Assembly: GCA_036245805.1 (NCBI GenBank)
Contig: BTRK01000003.1
Coordinates: forward strand, 6,634,001-6,698,000
DNA from: Pristionchus mayeri
Lineage: Eukaryota; Nematoda; Chromadorea; Rhabditida; Neodiplogasteridae
Reading direction: 5' to 3'
Length of the DNA stretch: 64,000 bases
Under the pieces are notes generated by a model, which saw only the letters and a list, made by a program, of their open reading frames with translations, searched no databases and had not been told where the DNA came from. How positions within the stretch are numbered: the first letter of the stretch is position 1; each line of letters starts with the position of its first letter. Position numbers and translations under genes: made by a program. Shown here piece after piece: positions 8,589 through 18,849 of this stretch.

Positions 8589-9619
8589 GCTTGCAATTCG
8601 TTATCATCAATCCATGAATTAAACTCGGGTCCATAACCCAACCACTTTACATAATGTTGCTTACGACCCTTGTACCGACGACTCTTGATAATCTTCTCAA
8701 TCTTGTATACGCCAGTGGTGTTGCGTGCGTGGACCAGCTCCTGCTCGTAGAACGAACCCATGATCTTCTCGTCGTTCAAGTCTTTGAGATTATAGTAAAT
8801 TGGTTTGTGCTTACTTTTTACTGCAGAAATTACAAAGATTTCTTGAGAAAAATTGGGTAGGTATGACTTGTCAAACGCTTGTCTATACTTTAGAATGCGA
8901 ACAGTGTCCCCCACGGCAAAGAGGGGCCTCTTTTTGTTGAGTGGCGGTGTGTAGTCAAAGTCACCGTCTCTGACGTGCATTGGTGTGCAGCGCAGAGTTC
9001 TGTTTACCGAATAATTTATGCCCTTGATGATTTGTGGTAGAAAGTCAACCCAGCGTAGGGTGTTGTTGTGGGTCATTGCCTTGTCCAACCGAGTCTTTAC
9101 AGTTCTAATACCCCGTTCAGCAAGTGCGCTTTTGATCTCGGAATTGGTAGAGTAATGCTTGATGTGCTCGTCTTTGAAATACTTTTGCACGTGTTTGTTG
9201 TAAAACTCTGTTCCACGATCGGTAATTACAGCTGTTGGGCGCCAGTCAGTGAATACTTTTTGAAAAGCAGACAACATTTCTGGGCCATGCTTGCTTTTTA
9301 CCGGTACAGCAAAGAAACGACGAGAGTAGCAGTCAACGAGAATAAGAAAGAACCGATAGCCATCATTCTCTTTGGCTAGAAGCTGCATATCTGCTAGATC
9401 GCCATGCAAACTGTGCAGAACGCCAGGGGATGTAATCATTCGGCGTGGAAACTTGCGTCTATAGTTCTTGTGCAGTGAGTACACCTCCTGTTCTTTCAGC
9501 CAATCATGTGCTTTAGCTACACTAGTGCGCGCACGTTTAGCCACTTTGTTTACAGACGAAAACGCTGATGGATTAGCCAGATTAAAGTATGCATATTTGA
9601 GTATAGTCTCTAGCGCCAT
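8579..9619 (-). CDS. Maverick integrase (retroviral-type core plus chromodomain)
   Basis: The intact 346-aa frame starts at ATG 9619. The rve core shows Asp74 in HGDLADM, Asp134 in VITDRGTEF and Glu168 in SALAERG, the D,D,E triad; the last two are 33 residues apart. The C-terminus (from about residue 305, YKIEKIIKSRRYKGRKQHYV, then KWLGYGPEFNSWIDD) is a chromodomain, which would direct insertion to particular chromatin. The enzyme would join the terminal repeats to target DNA with a short target duplication. Its start overlaps the upstream basic-protein gene by 10 bases. No disabling change is visible. Confidence 0.95.
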   Translation of the reverse strand: MALETILKYAYFNLANPSAFSSVNKVAKRARTSVAKAHDWLKEQEVYSLHKNYRRKFPRRMITSPGVLHSLHGDLADMQLLAKENDGYRFFLILVDCYSRRFFAVPVKSKHGPEMLSAFQKVFTDWRPTAVITDRGTEFYNKHVQKYFKDEHIKHYSTNSEIKSALAERGIRTVKTRLDKAMTHNNTLRWVDFLPQIIKGINYSVNRTLRCTPMHVRDGDFDYTPPLNKKRPLFAVGDTVRILKYRQAFDKSYLPNFSQEIFVISAVKSKHKPIYYNLKDLNDEKIMGSFYEQELVHARNTTGVYKIEKIIKSRRYKGRKQHYVKWLGYGPEFNSWIDDNELQAIN

Positions 9620-10497
9620 GAAGAAATTGACATACGACCGTCTCCCGACTGAGAGCTAGTATGAGTGTCTCGTTTGGGTCTAGTTGCTGGGATGGGTTCG
9701 TCAGCAAGAGCTCGATGCTTGGGGGCTCTAGACTGAGATGTTAGCATTGCAGTGGTAAAGTTTCGTTTTCTAGTGTCCAGCAAATAGTCAGAGATTTGTC
9801 GTTTTGTGCCCCGTGGGGTGGGAATCACAACTGTGCGCCGTAGACGGGGAACTGGTGGTAGAGCACGTTTAGATGCTCTATGAATCTCCGGGAGACTAGA
9901 GAGTGGGTCTTCCTGCTCAAGGTTTCGCAGTTTGGGTGCAGTAGAGACTAGCTCGTGTTGCTCAAGATTCCGTATTTTGGGAGCACTAGCTTGAGCAGAC
10001 AGCATTGCGGTTGCAAAGGTTCGCTTGCGCTTGTCGGACAGATAATGGGTAAGAGCCCGTTTCTTGCCGCGCGGAACACTGTCAACGGTAGTACGCGCTA
10101 GACGTGGGACCGGTGGTAGAACGCGCTTTCTGTGATGTATAATGTGCGGTAGTTCATCGTCATCGGGCAGAATGGGTGGGATGGGTTGTGGTGGGCGAAT
10201 TGGACCGTCATCCGTATCAAGTCTTCGCTTGCGAGATTCTAGTGGTTGTTTTGGAACGCCAATCTCTTGTTTAATAGGGGCAGCAGTAACAACGACTGGT
10301 GGTTGGCGCTGATCAATGTCTAGCTTAAAGTTGGCGACACGTTTTAGCAAGTCTTCATACAATGCGCGCTTCGTTGAAGAGTCAATGTCCTGATTTTTGA
10401 GTAGCTTGAGTAGTTGATCATGTATATTATCAAGCGTTGCTTCATCTTTGCTTAGAGCAATCATGGGGATTAGCTTGTATTTTGTGGTATTATTCAT
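9610..10497 (-). CDS. Repetitive basic Maverick protein, 295 aa
   Basis: The frame from ATG 10497 encodes a protein in three parts: an N-terminal helical domain (residues 1-60, beginning MNNTTKYKLIPMIALSKDEA), a Pro-rich linker, and two tandem copies of a roughly 65-residue module. The module reads approximately KR-LPPVPRL-RT-(5)-PRG-KR-(4)-YL-D-RKR-F-TAML-(2)-Q-(2)-APK-R. The repeats are strongly basic and may bind DNA or RNA inside the virion, comparable in logic to a viral core protein. It overlaps the 97-aa gene upstream by 4 bases (ATGA-type) and the integrase downstream by 10, so the block looks co-expressed. I do not recognise a named family. Confidence 0.55.
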   Translation of the reverse strand: MNNTTKYKLIPMIALSKDEATLDNIHDQLLKLLKNQDIDSSTKRALYEDLLKRVANFKLDIDQRQPPVVVTAAPIKQEIGVPKQPLESRKRRLDTDDGPIRPPQPIPPILPDDDELPHIIHHRKRVLPPVPRLARTTVDSVPRGKKRALTHYLSDKRKRTFATAMLSAQASAPKIRNLEQHELVSTAPKLRNLEQEDPLSSLPEIHRASKRALPPVPRLRRTVVIPTPRGTKRQISDYLLDTRKRNFTTAMLTSQSRAPKHRALADEPIPATRPKRDTHTSSQSGDGRMSISSWR

Positions 10498-10787
10498 GAG
10501 AGAAGAAGTGAGAGAGCTGCTGGGATAATGAGTGGAAGAAGACTACCGCCGTGCTGAATCAACCGATCACGAGCTCGGTTTACTTTACGAATGCGACCAA
10601 TTCGTCTGACTAGCGGAATGAGTTTGGTGATTTTTCTCTTTTCTTCAGCAGATAGTGCAATCTTTCTGATATTGTGCAAGATTTCGATGATGCACGCGAT
10701 TTCTTTGTCAGAAGCTTTAAAGATGAGTGATGGGCCTTGTGAGAGAGCAATCAAAAACTTGCGGTTAGCAAAGATTTTATTAGCCAT
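10494..10787 (-). CDS. Small basic protein with hydrophobic C-terminus, 97 aa
   Basis: ATG 10787 opens a 97-aa frame. An N-terminal Asn/Lys-rich start (MANKIFANRKFLIALSQG) is followed by two helical stretches, a basic central part (RRIGRIRKVNRARDRL) and a Gly-Gly turn leading into a hydrophobic tail (GGSLLPLIIPAALSLLLS). Similar short proteins occur next to the protease in many Mavericks, but their role is not established. A capsid-internal or membrane-active peptide is one possibility. The stop overlaps the start of the next gene. Confidence 0.45.
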   Translation of the reverse strand: MANKIFANRKFLIALSQGPSLIFKASDKEIACIIEILHNIRKIALSAEEKRKITKLIPLVRRIGRIRKVNRARDRLIQHGGSLLPLIIPAALSLLLS

Positions 10788-10811
10788 AATGATCTAAAAA
10801 GTGGGCGGTGT

Positions 10812-11200
10812 TTATGATGACCTTAGACGGAAACCATGATGCGTGAGAAGGTAGTGTCTAATGAATGAGTCGTCATTGCGAGTTTGTAGAAAAGTTCGCA
10901 CAATTGACTCGAAACTTTTCCCTTTTGCCAACTCGCATAACACAAATATGCAATATCCCCCGCATGTAACCTCACTAGCAATCTGATGTGCACGGCTATT
11001 GTAGACCACATTTAGAGCATGTCGTCTGCAGAAATCATACAAAAATCTCGGGAGTTTCCCAAAACTGTCAAACACGTAACACGTTTTACCATGTTTGTGC
11101 ACTGCAAACCAGTGACTTCCGACAAAGAGCTATCATCTGCGTTTACAACAAACGAGCACTGGTATGGTAGAGTAGTGGGGGCCGGTATAATTCTACTTTT
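10812..11200 (-). pseudogene. Adenain-like cysteine protease, C-terminal part with frameshift
   Basis: The long open part (to stop 10812) contains HWFAVHKHG (catalytic His) just inside a frame opened after a TAG at 11130-11132. It then has YVFDSFGKLPRFLYDFCRRH (acidic residue and Ser-Phe-Gly signature), and QIASEVTCGGYCIFVL, the oxyanion Gln and catalytic Cys region of the adenovirus-type protease family. Upstream coding similarity (FVVNADDSSLS) lies in a neighbouring frame, so a one-base indel separates it from the His block. In these elements the protease matures virion proteins. The N-terminal part beyond about 11200 is not recognisable. The lesion makes activity unlikely. Confidence 0.75.
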
Positions 11201-11461
11201 ACATTACGCTCCCTACCCAGAGTGGCGAAACGATTGATTAGGACTGAATTGAATTTCACCTGAGCAGTAGGAGATGTTAGGAGCTGGTTGCATGGTGGAT
11301 CGAAAACAGCTGCACCGATGTTGTTTCAAGTTCATTTAGCCGCTTGATTAGCTTCCTCTAGGATTCTGCGTTTGTCGTTAATCTCAGAAAGAATACAATT
11401 AATATCTAGCCCGAAAAAATGTTCATTTCACATAAAGCTGTTACCAAAGTGATGATTAGTG
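11201..11461. other. Right interior edge of the Maverick, possible coding remnant
   Basis: On the minus strand 11325-11400 reads as a short helical segment (INCILSEINDKRRILEEANQ) ended by a stop. It could be the leftover end of an additional element gene. Nothing else is identifiable. Confidence 0.3.
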
Positions 11462-11740
11462 AAGTGGATAATTGATTTATTTTAAATATTTAATAGTATT
11501 AAATATCGTTACTTGAACTATTGTGGTGAAAGGTTCAAAGAAGACTAACGCGAAAGTTCGGTATTGGAGAAGGCAATCTAGGGGGATTCGTGTGCTGACA
11601 AGTCTCTATATTTTGCAAGAATTGGTTATCCTCAATCGGCCCGTCACTCGAAAGGTAAGCAAAAAAAACTATCTTAAATAACTTCACGAACATAAAAAGA
11701 GTCTATAATTCCTTACAAATAAGTTTTTTCTCGACTTCGT
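11462..11740 (-). repeat. Right candidate terminal inverted repeat of the Maverick
   Basis: This is the reverse-complement partner of 905-1163. The most conserved block is around 11560-11600 and contains ggagaaggcaatctaggggg. The outer similarity fades near agagtctataattccttaca (about 11700-11720). No clean 6-base target duplication was found by eye, possibly because the outermost bases have drifted. Confidence 0.6.
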
Positions 11741-12047
11741 GCGGAGGCCTTTGCATGTAATTGGTTGTTTTGCCACTCTTCAAACTACATGCTAGACACA
11801 TGAATAGCACCCTCATAAGCATGGTTAGAAGAGGATTCTACGACGATTGTAAGAGATCCGTTGTTTGTAAAAAGCGAGAATTAACATTTTCGGGAAGTTA
11901 AAATGACTTATGAATTCATTTTGGAATAATTTTTGGGTTACACTCTATCGTTACACAATTACATTGAACAAGTTGCTTGATTCTTGTCACACTCTACATT
12001 CATAGTTTGAAAGAGTCAGCTGCTTCAATTTACGCAGAATTCCGCCT

Positions 12048-12371
12048 TTAAAGAAGGAGTAACATGAAAAATTAGTTTAATGACACACTATGCCTATGTA
12101 ATAGAAGCCGGCATCCCGATCATGAATCACTTTATCCGAAGTTTCGCATACCGCTATGTGGCCATACCGCTAGTTTCGCATACCGCTACGCTATGTACAT
12201 ACTCGCAAAGTTCATCGACAGCGCAGGGTCGTGGCTATTTCATTTATGTTTCACTCGCTCTTCATAATTTTCGCCTCTTTTTTGGGGTAATTTGGCTACA
12301 GTTTCCCATTGCGAGCGCAATATCTTCGTGGTGGGAGTCCCTAACATCCATTCGTGTTACCCCTTATTTAA
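12048..12371. mobile_element. MITE family A, copy 1
   Basis: Terminal inverted repeats are ttaaagaaggagtaaca at the left and gttaccccttatttaa at the right, in TA-rich flanks. The copy at 45511-45805 is close to identical in sequence and order (catgaatcactttaycc, aagttcatygacagcgcagg, tacagtttcccattgcgagc). The 12-kb copy has an extra repeat of about 30 bases (tttcgcataccgctatg twice). The TA flank fits Tc1/mariner-type mobilisation. It encodes no protein; the 129-codon frame across it merely reads the repeat. Confidence 0.85.
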
Positions 12372-12724
12372 CGACAAATGCGATGAATTTCGGCTCCGTT
12401 CAAACTAATGCTTCAGTCAATTCTCAAAGTCAGAGTCAAAGTCAAAGAAAGTTCAGTCAATTCTTTTGAATACTTTGATGACGATCCCTCTGTCAAGCAT
12501 TGACCATAAACAAGCAAACAAAGATACCCGTATTTTAGTGATACTTCGAGTAGCCGAGAGAGGGCGTAGATATTGGAATAAGTTTTTATTTCTCTTTTCC
12601 TCTTTCATCCGTCGCAATTTTGGGGTTTCGCTAGAATCTAATGATCTAGTTGATTCTTGCTTCAATGTGTGCTCAAAGTTCAATTGCGATGCAAAGTGTT
12701 AATAATGCCCATACATATATATAT
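12372..12724. other. Intergenic, no supported gene
   Basis: A short agtcaaagtcagagtcaaag repeat at 12416-12450 is the only visible structure, and no gene is supported. Confidence 0.4.
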
Positions 12725-13763
12725 GAGGCCGGTCGGCTAAGAATCGAAAAAGGGATGGAACAGTGAAAATATGAAAACTTACGAAAATGGGTTATCGAGG
12801 GTGCTTATCATACTTCATTTCCCGCCAATTCGACTGGTGCAGCCGGGCTGCACGGCTTAATTTCTTCGCTATTTCTCGTCTTTTCGCCATAACTCAAGAT
12901 GCAGACAAGCAATCGTGACGAAAATCGGATTTGGCCCTAAATGGATCATACAGACTCCACCGATGCTGAAAAAATCGGTAACAGTTCACCATGGACTGAA
13001 TTATTTTTGTTTTCTCAAATACTAAACATCTGCAAGAGTAGCCATGCAAATGGGAAGATGCGCCTTCTTCTCACGATTATTTTTCATATGCTATGTGTGG
13101 GATTCGACCGACACTAATTTGTAGTTTCACGCCACTTTTCATCTCCATTCCCCTCTCTCAACACCGCACGAATACGCTCAAAGATTGAGTAATGAGAGAA
13201 CTAAATGTGTTTCATTTCGTGAATATAATAAATCTAAGTTAAATCTTATGTACAAAATGAAACACATGTCACCCTATCATTCGTTACTCATCGCACGGAA
13301 TTGCGCGGTGTTGAGAGTGGGGGAATGGAGATGAAAAGTGGCGTGAAACTACAAATTAGTGTCGGTCGAATCCCACACATAGCATACGAAAAATAATCGT
13401 GAGAAGAAGGCGCATCTTCCCATCTGCATGGCTACTCTTGCAGATGTTTAGTATTCGAGAAAACACAAATAATTCAGTCCATGGTGAACTGTTACCGATT
13501 TTTTCAGCATCGATGGAGTCTGTATGATCCATTTAGGACCAAATCCGATTTTCGTCACGATTGCTTGTCTGCATCTTGAGTTATGGCGAAAAGACGAGAA
13601 ATAGCGAAGAAATTAAGCCGTGCAGCCCGGCTGCACCAGTCGAATTGGCGAGAAATGAAGTATACCATGATGATAAGCACCCTCGATAACCCATTTTCGT
13701 AAGTTTTCATATTTTCACTGTGCCAGCCTCTACATACGATTTCCCGATTCTTAGGCGACCGGC

Positions 13764-13766
<3 letters not shown>
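12725..13766. mobile_element. 1.04-kb fold-back (palindromic) element
   Basis: The ends gaggccggtcg and cgaccggcctc are inverted. The two arms (12725-13195 and 13275-13766) match almost throughout, including gcagccgggctgcacggctt near both outer thirds and ccatggtgaactgttaccga near the inner thirds. The loop is about 80 bases around 13200-13270. The flanks are AT dinucleotide runs (13767-13806 on the right), consistent with insertion into an AT microsatellite or a TA target duplication. It has no coding capacity. Confidence 0.92.

Positions 13767-13807
<41 letters not shown>
13767..13807. repeat. (AT)n microsatellite
   Basis: About 20 AT dinucleotides directly follow the right end of the fold-back element. 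A shorter AT run (12711-12724) sits at its left end. Confidence 0.95.
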
Positions 13808-13809
<2 letters not shown>

Positions 13810-14170
13810 TTTTAGCAGAATTGCATTTTCATGATCAGCTATGAATGGCATTCATGCCCTGTTGATTAGTTTGATTTGTGATAAGCGTTTGCATGGACTT
13901 GATGAAGGGAATCGAGGTACCGGAGCTGAAAATTGACTGATGCTAGATGTGGATGATTTCATTCAGATCTGATACTAGAAAAAGGTTATTATAAAATGTG
14001 CTTGCTTGATTCTCGCTACACTCTACCTTCATAGTCCGAAAGAAACTGCATTATCAGTATTTGAGTCTTCGTAGAAATAAAATAATATTTATGTCGGCTG
14101 AATTGTCTTGACTCATTTCGAAAAACACGTCGTGATAATAATCTAGTGCCTTCACATCCTCCCACTGCAG

Positions 14171-14220
14171 GTCTCGCCGATATACCCTCGCGCGGCCGTC
14201 GACTTCTTGTTGAAGAACCT
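14171..14220 (+). pseudogene. Exon-11-like fragment of the NYN RNase family
   Basis: Directly after an intact ctgcag acceptor, the plus strand reads VSPIYPRAAVDFL followed by diverged residues. This matches exon 11 of the RNase gene (VSPIYPRAAADFLPKSKWGQ). The second half and the donor have decayed. It preserves the intron-side acceptor, so the copy arose from genomic DNA and not from mRNA. Confidence 0.8.
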
Positions 14221-14269
14221 ACAGAGAAATAGATATTACTCAATTGAGTAGTTGGCGAATAAGAAAACA

Positions 14270-14960
14270 ATTGCTACATGGTTACTTTCTAATTCCGAAC
14301 ACGTCTCAATTCTCAAGTCCAAAAATTTACAAGGTTTCTCGTATACAATATATCATGATCATGAATATTTAATTAACTAAAACACATTGTTAAATTTCAT
14401 CAGATTATCTATGTATTATTCATTCTCATCCTATGTCAGTGCGAGGCGCAGTCCTCCCTCGATCTGGTCGTACGCTCACTCGGCAAGACGCCCCACGTAC
14501 TGGTTATTTGTTCCTTGATATTTGAGAAATTATGCGGAGCATGATATGAGCTGAAAAAGCGCTGCACATTAATTATATATTTTTAATTCGATTCGGAAGA
14601 ACAATTGTTTTTGGTTGCTGCATTAGCAGTTGAACGAATGTGGAAACAAGGATTCCCCTGGGCAGTTCGTTCTGGATTTATGTTGTGTAATGTCGACCTC
14701 TCGTACAATTCAAAAATGGAACTGTTCAGAGCAATCGCAGTACCTGAAATACGAACTCAGCTTCTTCATTGGTACGGTATCTTGGATTACTGCGTCATAG
14801 AATCGATAACGATCACAATTCGGTAGTCGAATACCGATTGTTCGTAGAATTGACTGTAGTTCGCCTCGCTGTTCGTCGATTGCTCGCCGCACGATGGAGA
14901 GAAGGAGAGAGCGTAGTACGGCACATTATCGATCGATTGGATTGATTGAACTGTGCATTA
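14270..14960. repeat. Dispersed repeat related to the arms of the 21.2-22.5 kb palindrome
   Basis: Blocks tcagtgcgaggcgcagtcct, gtcgtacgctcactcggcaa and tatgcggagcat...gagctgaaaaag recur at 21470-21610 (and its inverted arm), 29890-29970 and, reversed, 46470-46560. The order of blocks is the same in each. No complete protein is encoded; the 73-codon frame at 14605 lies inside this repeat. Confidence 0.7.
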
Positions 14961-15640
14961 TAGAATGATTATTTGCGATGTCTGCGTTGTCTGATTCTTG
15001 TTGATTCTTTACAACCCGAAAAGATCGAGATAGCGGTTAAAGATTCGAGGTATTTCTTAAACCATGTAGCTGAAACGGAAAATGTGCACTTCGAAATTTG
15101 GAATGCGAGCGAATACGTTCAAGCAATTTTCTGTAATTTTATAGAGACTAAAGTTAATCGCAAATGGTTTGATTTACACTATGTCATATGTCAGAATAAG
15201 GAACGAGTTTATGAAAAAAATGATTGATTGATTCCCGTAACACACTTCCTTCATAGTCTGGGATAGGCTGGGGCATCAGTCATTCCATGCGTCCCCCCTC
15301 CATGAATAATTTTATTATTGATAATCGGCTGCGCTATATTTTCACATGACAATCTAGTGCATTAAACCCTAGTGCAATTTAATCTAGTGCAGTAATGACA
15401 AACGGCTGACCGAACATTCCGAAGATTGATAGCTTTGGTGTTGTTTCAGTGATTGATGTCCATGTGGTATAAACAAATTATGTTAATTTTTGCGCTCTGT
15501 TTACAAGAAATGAGCGAAGGCCACGAACTTTTCTTCATCGAATCGCACCGTTCTCAATAGGAATTATGTAAATCAGGCGCAATCTGTGCACGACTCTTTG
15601 GAAACGGCAAGAGATCATGCAGAATTTTGAGAGTTCGATT
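14961..15640. other. Intergenic with a dispersed gattctcg..cactctaccttcatag repeat
   Basis: A copy of a short repeat (gattgattcccgtaacacac, cttcatagtctgggata) lies at 15225-15275. Similar copies occur near 11975, 14010, 17755 and, reversed, 24935. No gene is supported. Confidence 0.5.
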
Positions 15641-15643
15641 GCA

Positions 15644-15709
15644 GGAACAACGGCCACTTCGTCGTCGACCATCACGTGCGATTCGCGGGAAGCACGCAGC
15701 AGAGAAGAA
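15644..15709 (+). pseudogene. Exon-12-like fragment of the NYN RNase family, copy 1
   Basis: Between an intact ttgcag acceptor and an aagaa/gtgagt donor the plus strand reads NNGHFVVDHHVRFAGST, close to exon 12 of the RNase gene (NGHFVVDHLMRFAGSTQDLR). It has one codon inserted near the start. The flanking intron sequence is also similar to that of the functional gene, so this is a genomic duplicate. Confidence 0.85.
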
Positions 15710-16227
15710 GTGAGTGGAGACGATTATTTTTAATTTAAATAATTAAAATTATTTAATTGTTTTAAATGTAGTTATTTGTTCTATTTTGACGAAAAGCTCA
15801 GAAGAAAATTCTTGAAATTTCGACGTGAGTGAAGTTGACAATCTTGGCGGATTTGCGTTATGGCAGGTGCACTTATTTTTTAAGATTGAGAGGCTGTCAA
15901 TTCTATGGATGTTGCCTCACAACTAAAACAATCAACACAATCAGAGTTCTGCTGAATAGGAAGGAGCAGATAAGAGAAAGGGAGGGGTGCAGTGGGTAAG
16001 ATTATATAACCATCAGAATCATCTCTTCACTAGCCTAAGAAGTAGTCATTCAGCAGTAGCGCCATTGATATCAGACTGCTCGCTCTTCGAACCTCAATTT
16101 CCCCGTAGATACGTTGATGGGAGTATGCATCTATCACGTCGATCTCAATCCTAGCTCGAGCGCAATATGCCATCTCTCTGCATCACTATTCGAGAGAGCG
16201 TGCAAAATTGAGAGAGTGTGATTGCAG

Positions 16228-16289
16228 GAACGTCCACTTCGTCGTAGACCACCTCATTAGATTCGAGTGAAGCATGCAGGAGAGAAGAA
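16228..16289 (+). pseudogene. Exon-12-like fragment of the NYN RNase family, copy 2
   Basis: After a gattgcag acceptor the plus strand reads NVHFVVDHLIRFE and then a TGA stop, followed by the conserved agaagaag/tgatg donor region. Copies 1 and 2 lie about 580 bases apart with similar flanks (gcgtgcaaaattgagagag, atcatgcagaattttgagag), indicating a local duplication. Confidence 0.85.
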
Positions 16290-16428
16290 GTGATGCAAGT
16301 TGATTAATTAATATTTTGTTTTTAAAGAAATTTGGACTATTTTACGTAAGAGAAATGAACGAAATGCTTGATGTTTCGAAGTTGAAGATTTTGGCAATCT
16401 CAGCAGAGTTGTGTTCTGGCATGAGCCT

Positions 16429-17568
16429 ATATGAGAGACTTTTCGGCTCAGTGAACATATGCTTGGCAAAGTGCAAAAAATCGAAATCGCCCTAAATGTG
16501 CCCACGTGTAGTACTCAATGAGACTAGCTCACCCACCACTTATGGAGTGATCTAGGTCGCCGTTAATAAGGATTAAGCACGTTACCGTAATCAGATGAAG
16601 TTTCGATTTCGCTATTGATCTGAACGGCACATATATCAAAAGATGCGCCGTTGCCTTCTCATCAACCATCCAAGGTTTCATACTAATTGAATTTAAGACC
16701 TTCTAAAAAAATCGAAAAATCGAATATTTTTTTCCTATTTTTAATTGTATCGTTTTCTGATGGGTGGGTAGCGAGGTTTTTTATTCCATTATTTTGTAGG
16801 TCCGTCTACTGACTGTCCATACTGAACATACAAACAAAATCAAAAAAATAGGTTTTTGAGAAAAAGATAAAAATTGGTCAACAATTTGAAATAAAATCAG
16901 TTCGTAATACTGAAAAGCTACCGTACACAATTTTCGAAATCAAGGAAAGCGGGGGGATCTGAAGGGGTGTTCTGTATCGCCCCTGCGGCGCAACACGATT
17001 GCATGCGAAATTTGGTTTCTCAATACTTTAAGTGAGGCATGCGCTCAATCGAAGTTTTTGAGTACGGTAGCTTTTCAGTATTAAGAACTGATTTTATTTC
17101 AAAATGCTGACCAATTTTTCACTTCTTCTCAAAAACTTATTTTTTTTATTTTGATTGTACGTTTAGTATGGACAGCCAGTAGACGGCCCTACAAAATAAA
17201 AGAATAAAAAACCTCGCTACCCACCCATCGGAACAAGATACAATTCAAAATAGAAAAATATAATCGATTTTTCGATTTTTTTCGAAGATCTTAAATTCAA
17301 TTAGGATGAAACCTTGGATGGTCGATGAGCAGGCAACGGCGCATCTTTTCATATATGTGCCGCTCAGATCAATAGCGAAATCAAAACTTCGTCTGATTAC
17401 GGTACCATGCTTAAACCTTATTAACGGTGACGTAGATCACTCCATAAGTGGTGGGTGAGCTAGTCTCATTGAATACTACACGTGGGCACATTTAGGGCGA
17501 TTTCGATTTTTTGCACTTTGCCAAGGCTCTTCACAAATATGTTCACTGACTCAAAAAGTCTCTCATAT
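16429..17568. mobile_element. 1.14-kb fold-back element
   Basis: The ends tatgagagacttttcgg and aaaaagtctctcata are inverted. Arm landmarks are tacacgtgggcacatttagg (right; the left arm has the reverse complement), ggagtgatctaggtcgcc, and a central pair around aaaacctcgctacccaccca. The centre is near 16990. There is no coding capacity. Confidence 0.9.
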
Positions 17569-18849
17569 TTTGTGAAATTCGTGAACCTCAATCTGTGCGT
17601 CACCTCTAGTTGAAACAAACATAATCAACGCCCACCTGCCCGATTAATGACTGGCCATTGACTAGTTAGCACAACAATTAGACAACCTAATTGAAGTTTG
17701 TCGTTCCTTTTTTGTCACTAGCAGAAATAGGATGTGAAGATAACCAAGGTGCTTGCTCAATTCTCGTCACACTCTTCCCTTATAAGAGTGTCTGTGGCAT
17801 CAGTCTCGCTACGAATACGTCGTGGAAAATAATTGATAGTCGGCTGAACTCCATTAGAGTGTCTTTGGCCATATTAGCGATTGCAAAACATACTAGCGAT
17901 GACATCCATTTACATCGGCTTTGAGACTCATCATATCCGACCTATCGGCTCTACTTTGCGATCTTAATGGTGGTCTCTACGATCTACTCTCGTGCAGCTG
18001 CTGACTTCCTGCCGAAGAGCGAGTGGCCAAAGGTGTCGAGATAATTTTTCTAGTCTAAATTCTCGTATTATGCGCGCCCGCGTTGTTCCCGTCCAAACTA
18101 CGCTTCAGCTGCGATAATTGGATCATATATTTTGTCCCATGTAAAAGGCCATGTAAATTTGACGTCTCTCAGTCAATTAATTATTGCTCGTTTATCACAT
18201 ACCTAATATGCATTTCACTGAACGCTGCCCTTCTCATAGTGGTTGAAAAACCGTGAAATTGATGAATACTATACATAATTTTTCTTACTATACATAATCA
18301 TTTCTGTGTTCATTTTGCATATTTCTGAAAAATGAGGAATTCAGATTTTCTGAAAGGGGAAACAAGCAGGCGCCAATATTTCTTATGAGGATATAGCCTC
18401 TTCGTGGGTGCATAGAGCACACACATGACGGAGAATGTATGCTTGGACTTCCATTCAGAAAAGCAGGTACACGTCACATGCAGCCCTGCTCATATTTTTG
18501 ATATCATGTAATTTGGTTCAAACCCACTCACATGACAGGTCTAACCTATTCTTTGAAAGAACATACTGGTACATGTTTCATGAAAACATACTGGTAGTTG
18601 TTTCATGAATTTTCCCTTCAAATATCTAGATAAATAAATTAAAATCTAAATTTTGTGCTTTTTTTGCAATTGGGTTAATCATAATTGCTTTCGTTGTTTG
18701 CACAATCGGTTTGTTCGAAATATACGTGAGCAAAGTTCAAGCATATTCCTAAACAACATCACGTTTGTTGGCCATAGAGATTTGATAAACGCGAGTTATG
18801 ATCGTTCAAAGTACTGACACAAAAAACCACACGACTTTTGCAACATCCT
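17569..18849. other. Intergenic, one RNase exon relic
   Basis: Apart from the exon-11 relic at 17973-18043 and a repeat copy near 17750-17800, no gene or strong structure is supported. The 77-codon frame at 17691 has no family features. Confidence 0.4.
17973..18043 (+). pseudogene. Exon-11-like fragment of the NYN RNase family
   Basis: The plus strand reads VSTIYSRAAADFLPKSEWPK then VSR and TAA. This is the best preserved copy of exon 11 outside the gene (23 codons with only a few changes). The acceptor AG is lost (atggtg). Confidence 0.85.

Larger units (their letters stand above)
905..11740. mobile_element. Maverick/Polinton virus-like transposon, defective
   Basis: The segment between two inverted repeats (905-1163 and 11462-11740) encodes the morphogenesis set that defines Maverick/Polinton elements: double-jelly-roll capsid, penton-like protein, FtsK/HerA-type packaging ATPase, adenain-like cysteine protease and retroviral-type integrase with a chromodomain. 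Gene order is two leftward genes flanking a rightward block (ATPase to capsid) that converges on a leftward integrase-protease block. Intact Mavericks are usually 15-20 kb and carry a protein-primed PolB. This copy is about 10.8 kb between the repeats and no PolB exonuclease or palm motif was found, so an internal deletion is inferred. Several genes carry a stop or frameshift, while capsid and integrase are open. Confidence 0.85.

Noticed and set aside
12080..12469. 129-codon frame
   Set aside because: It crosses MITE family A, whose other copy lacks this frame.
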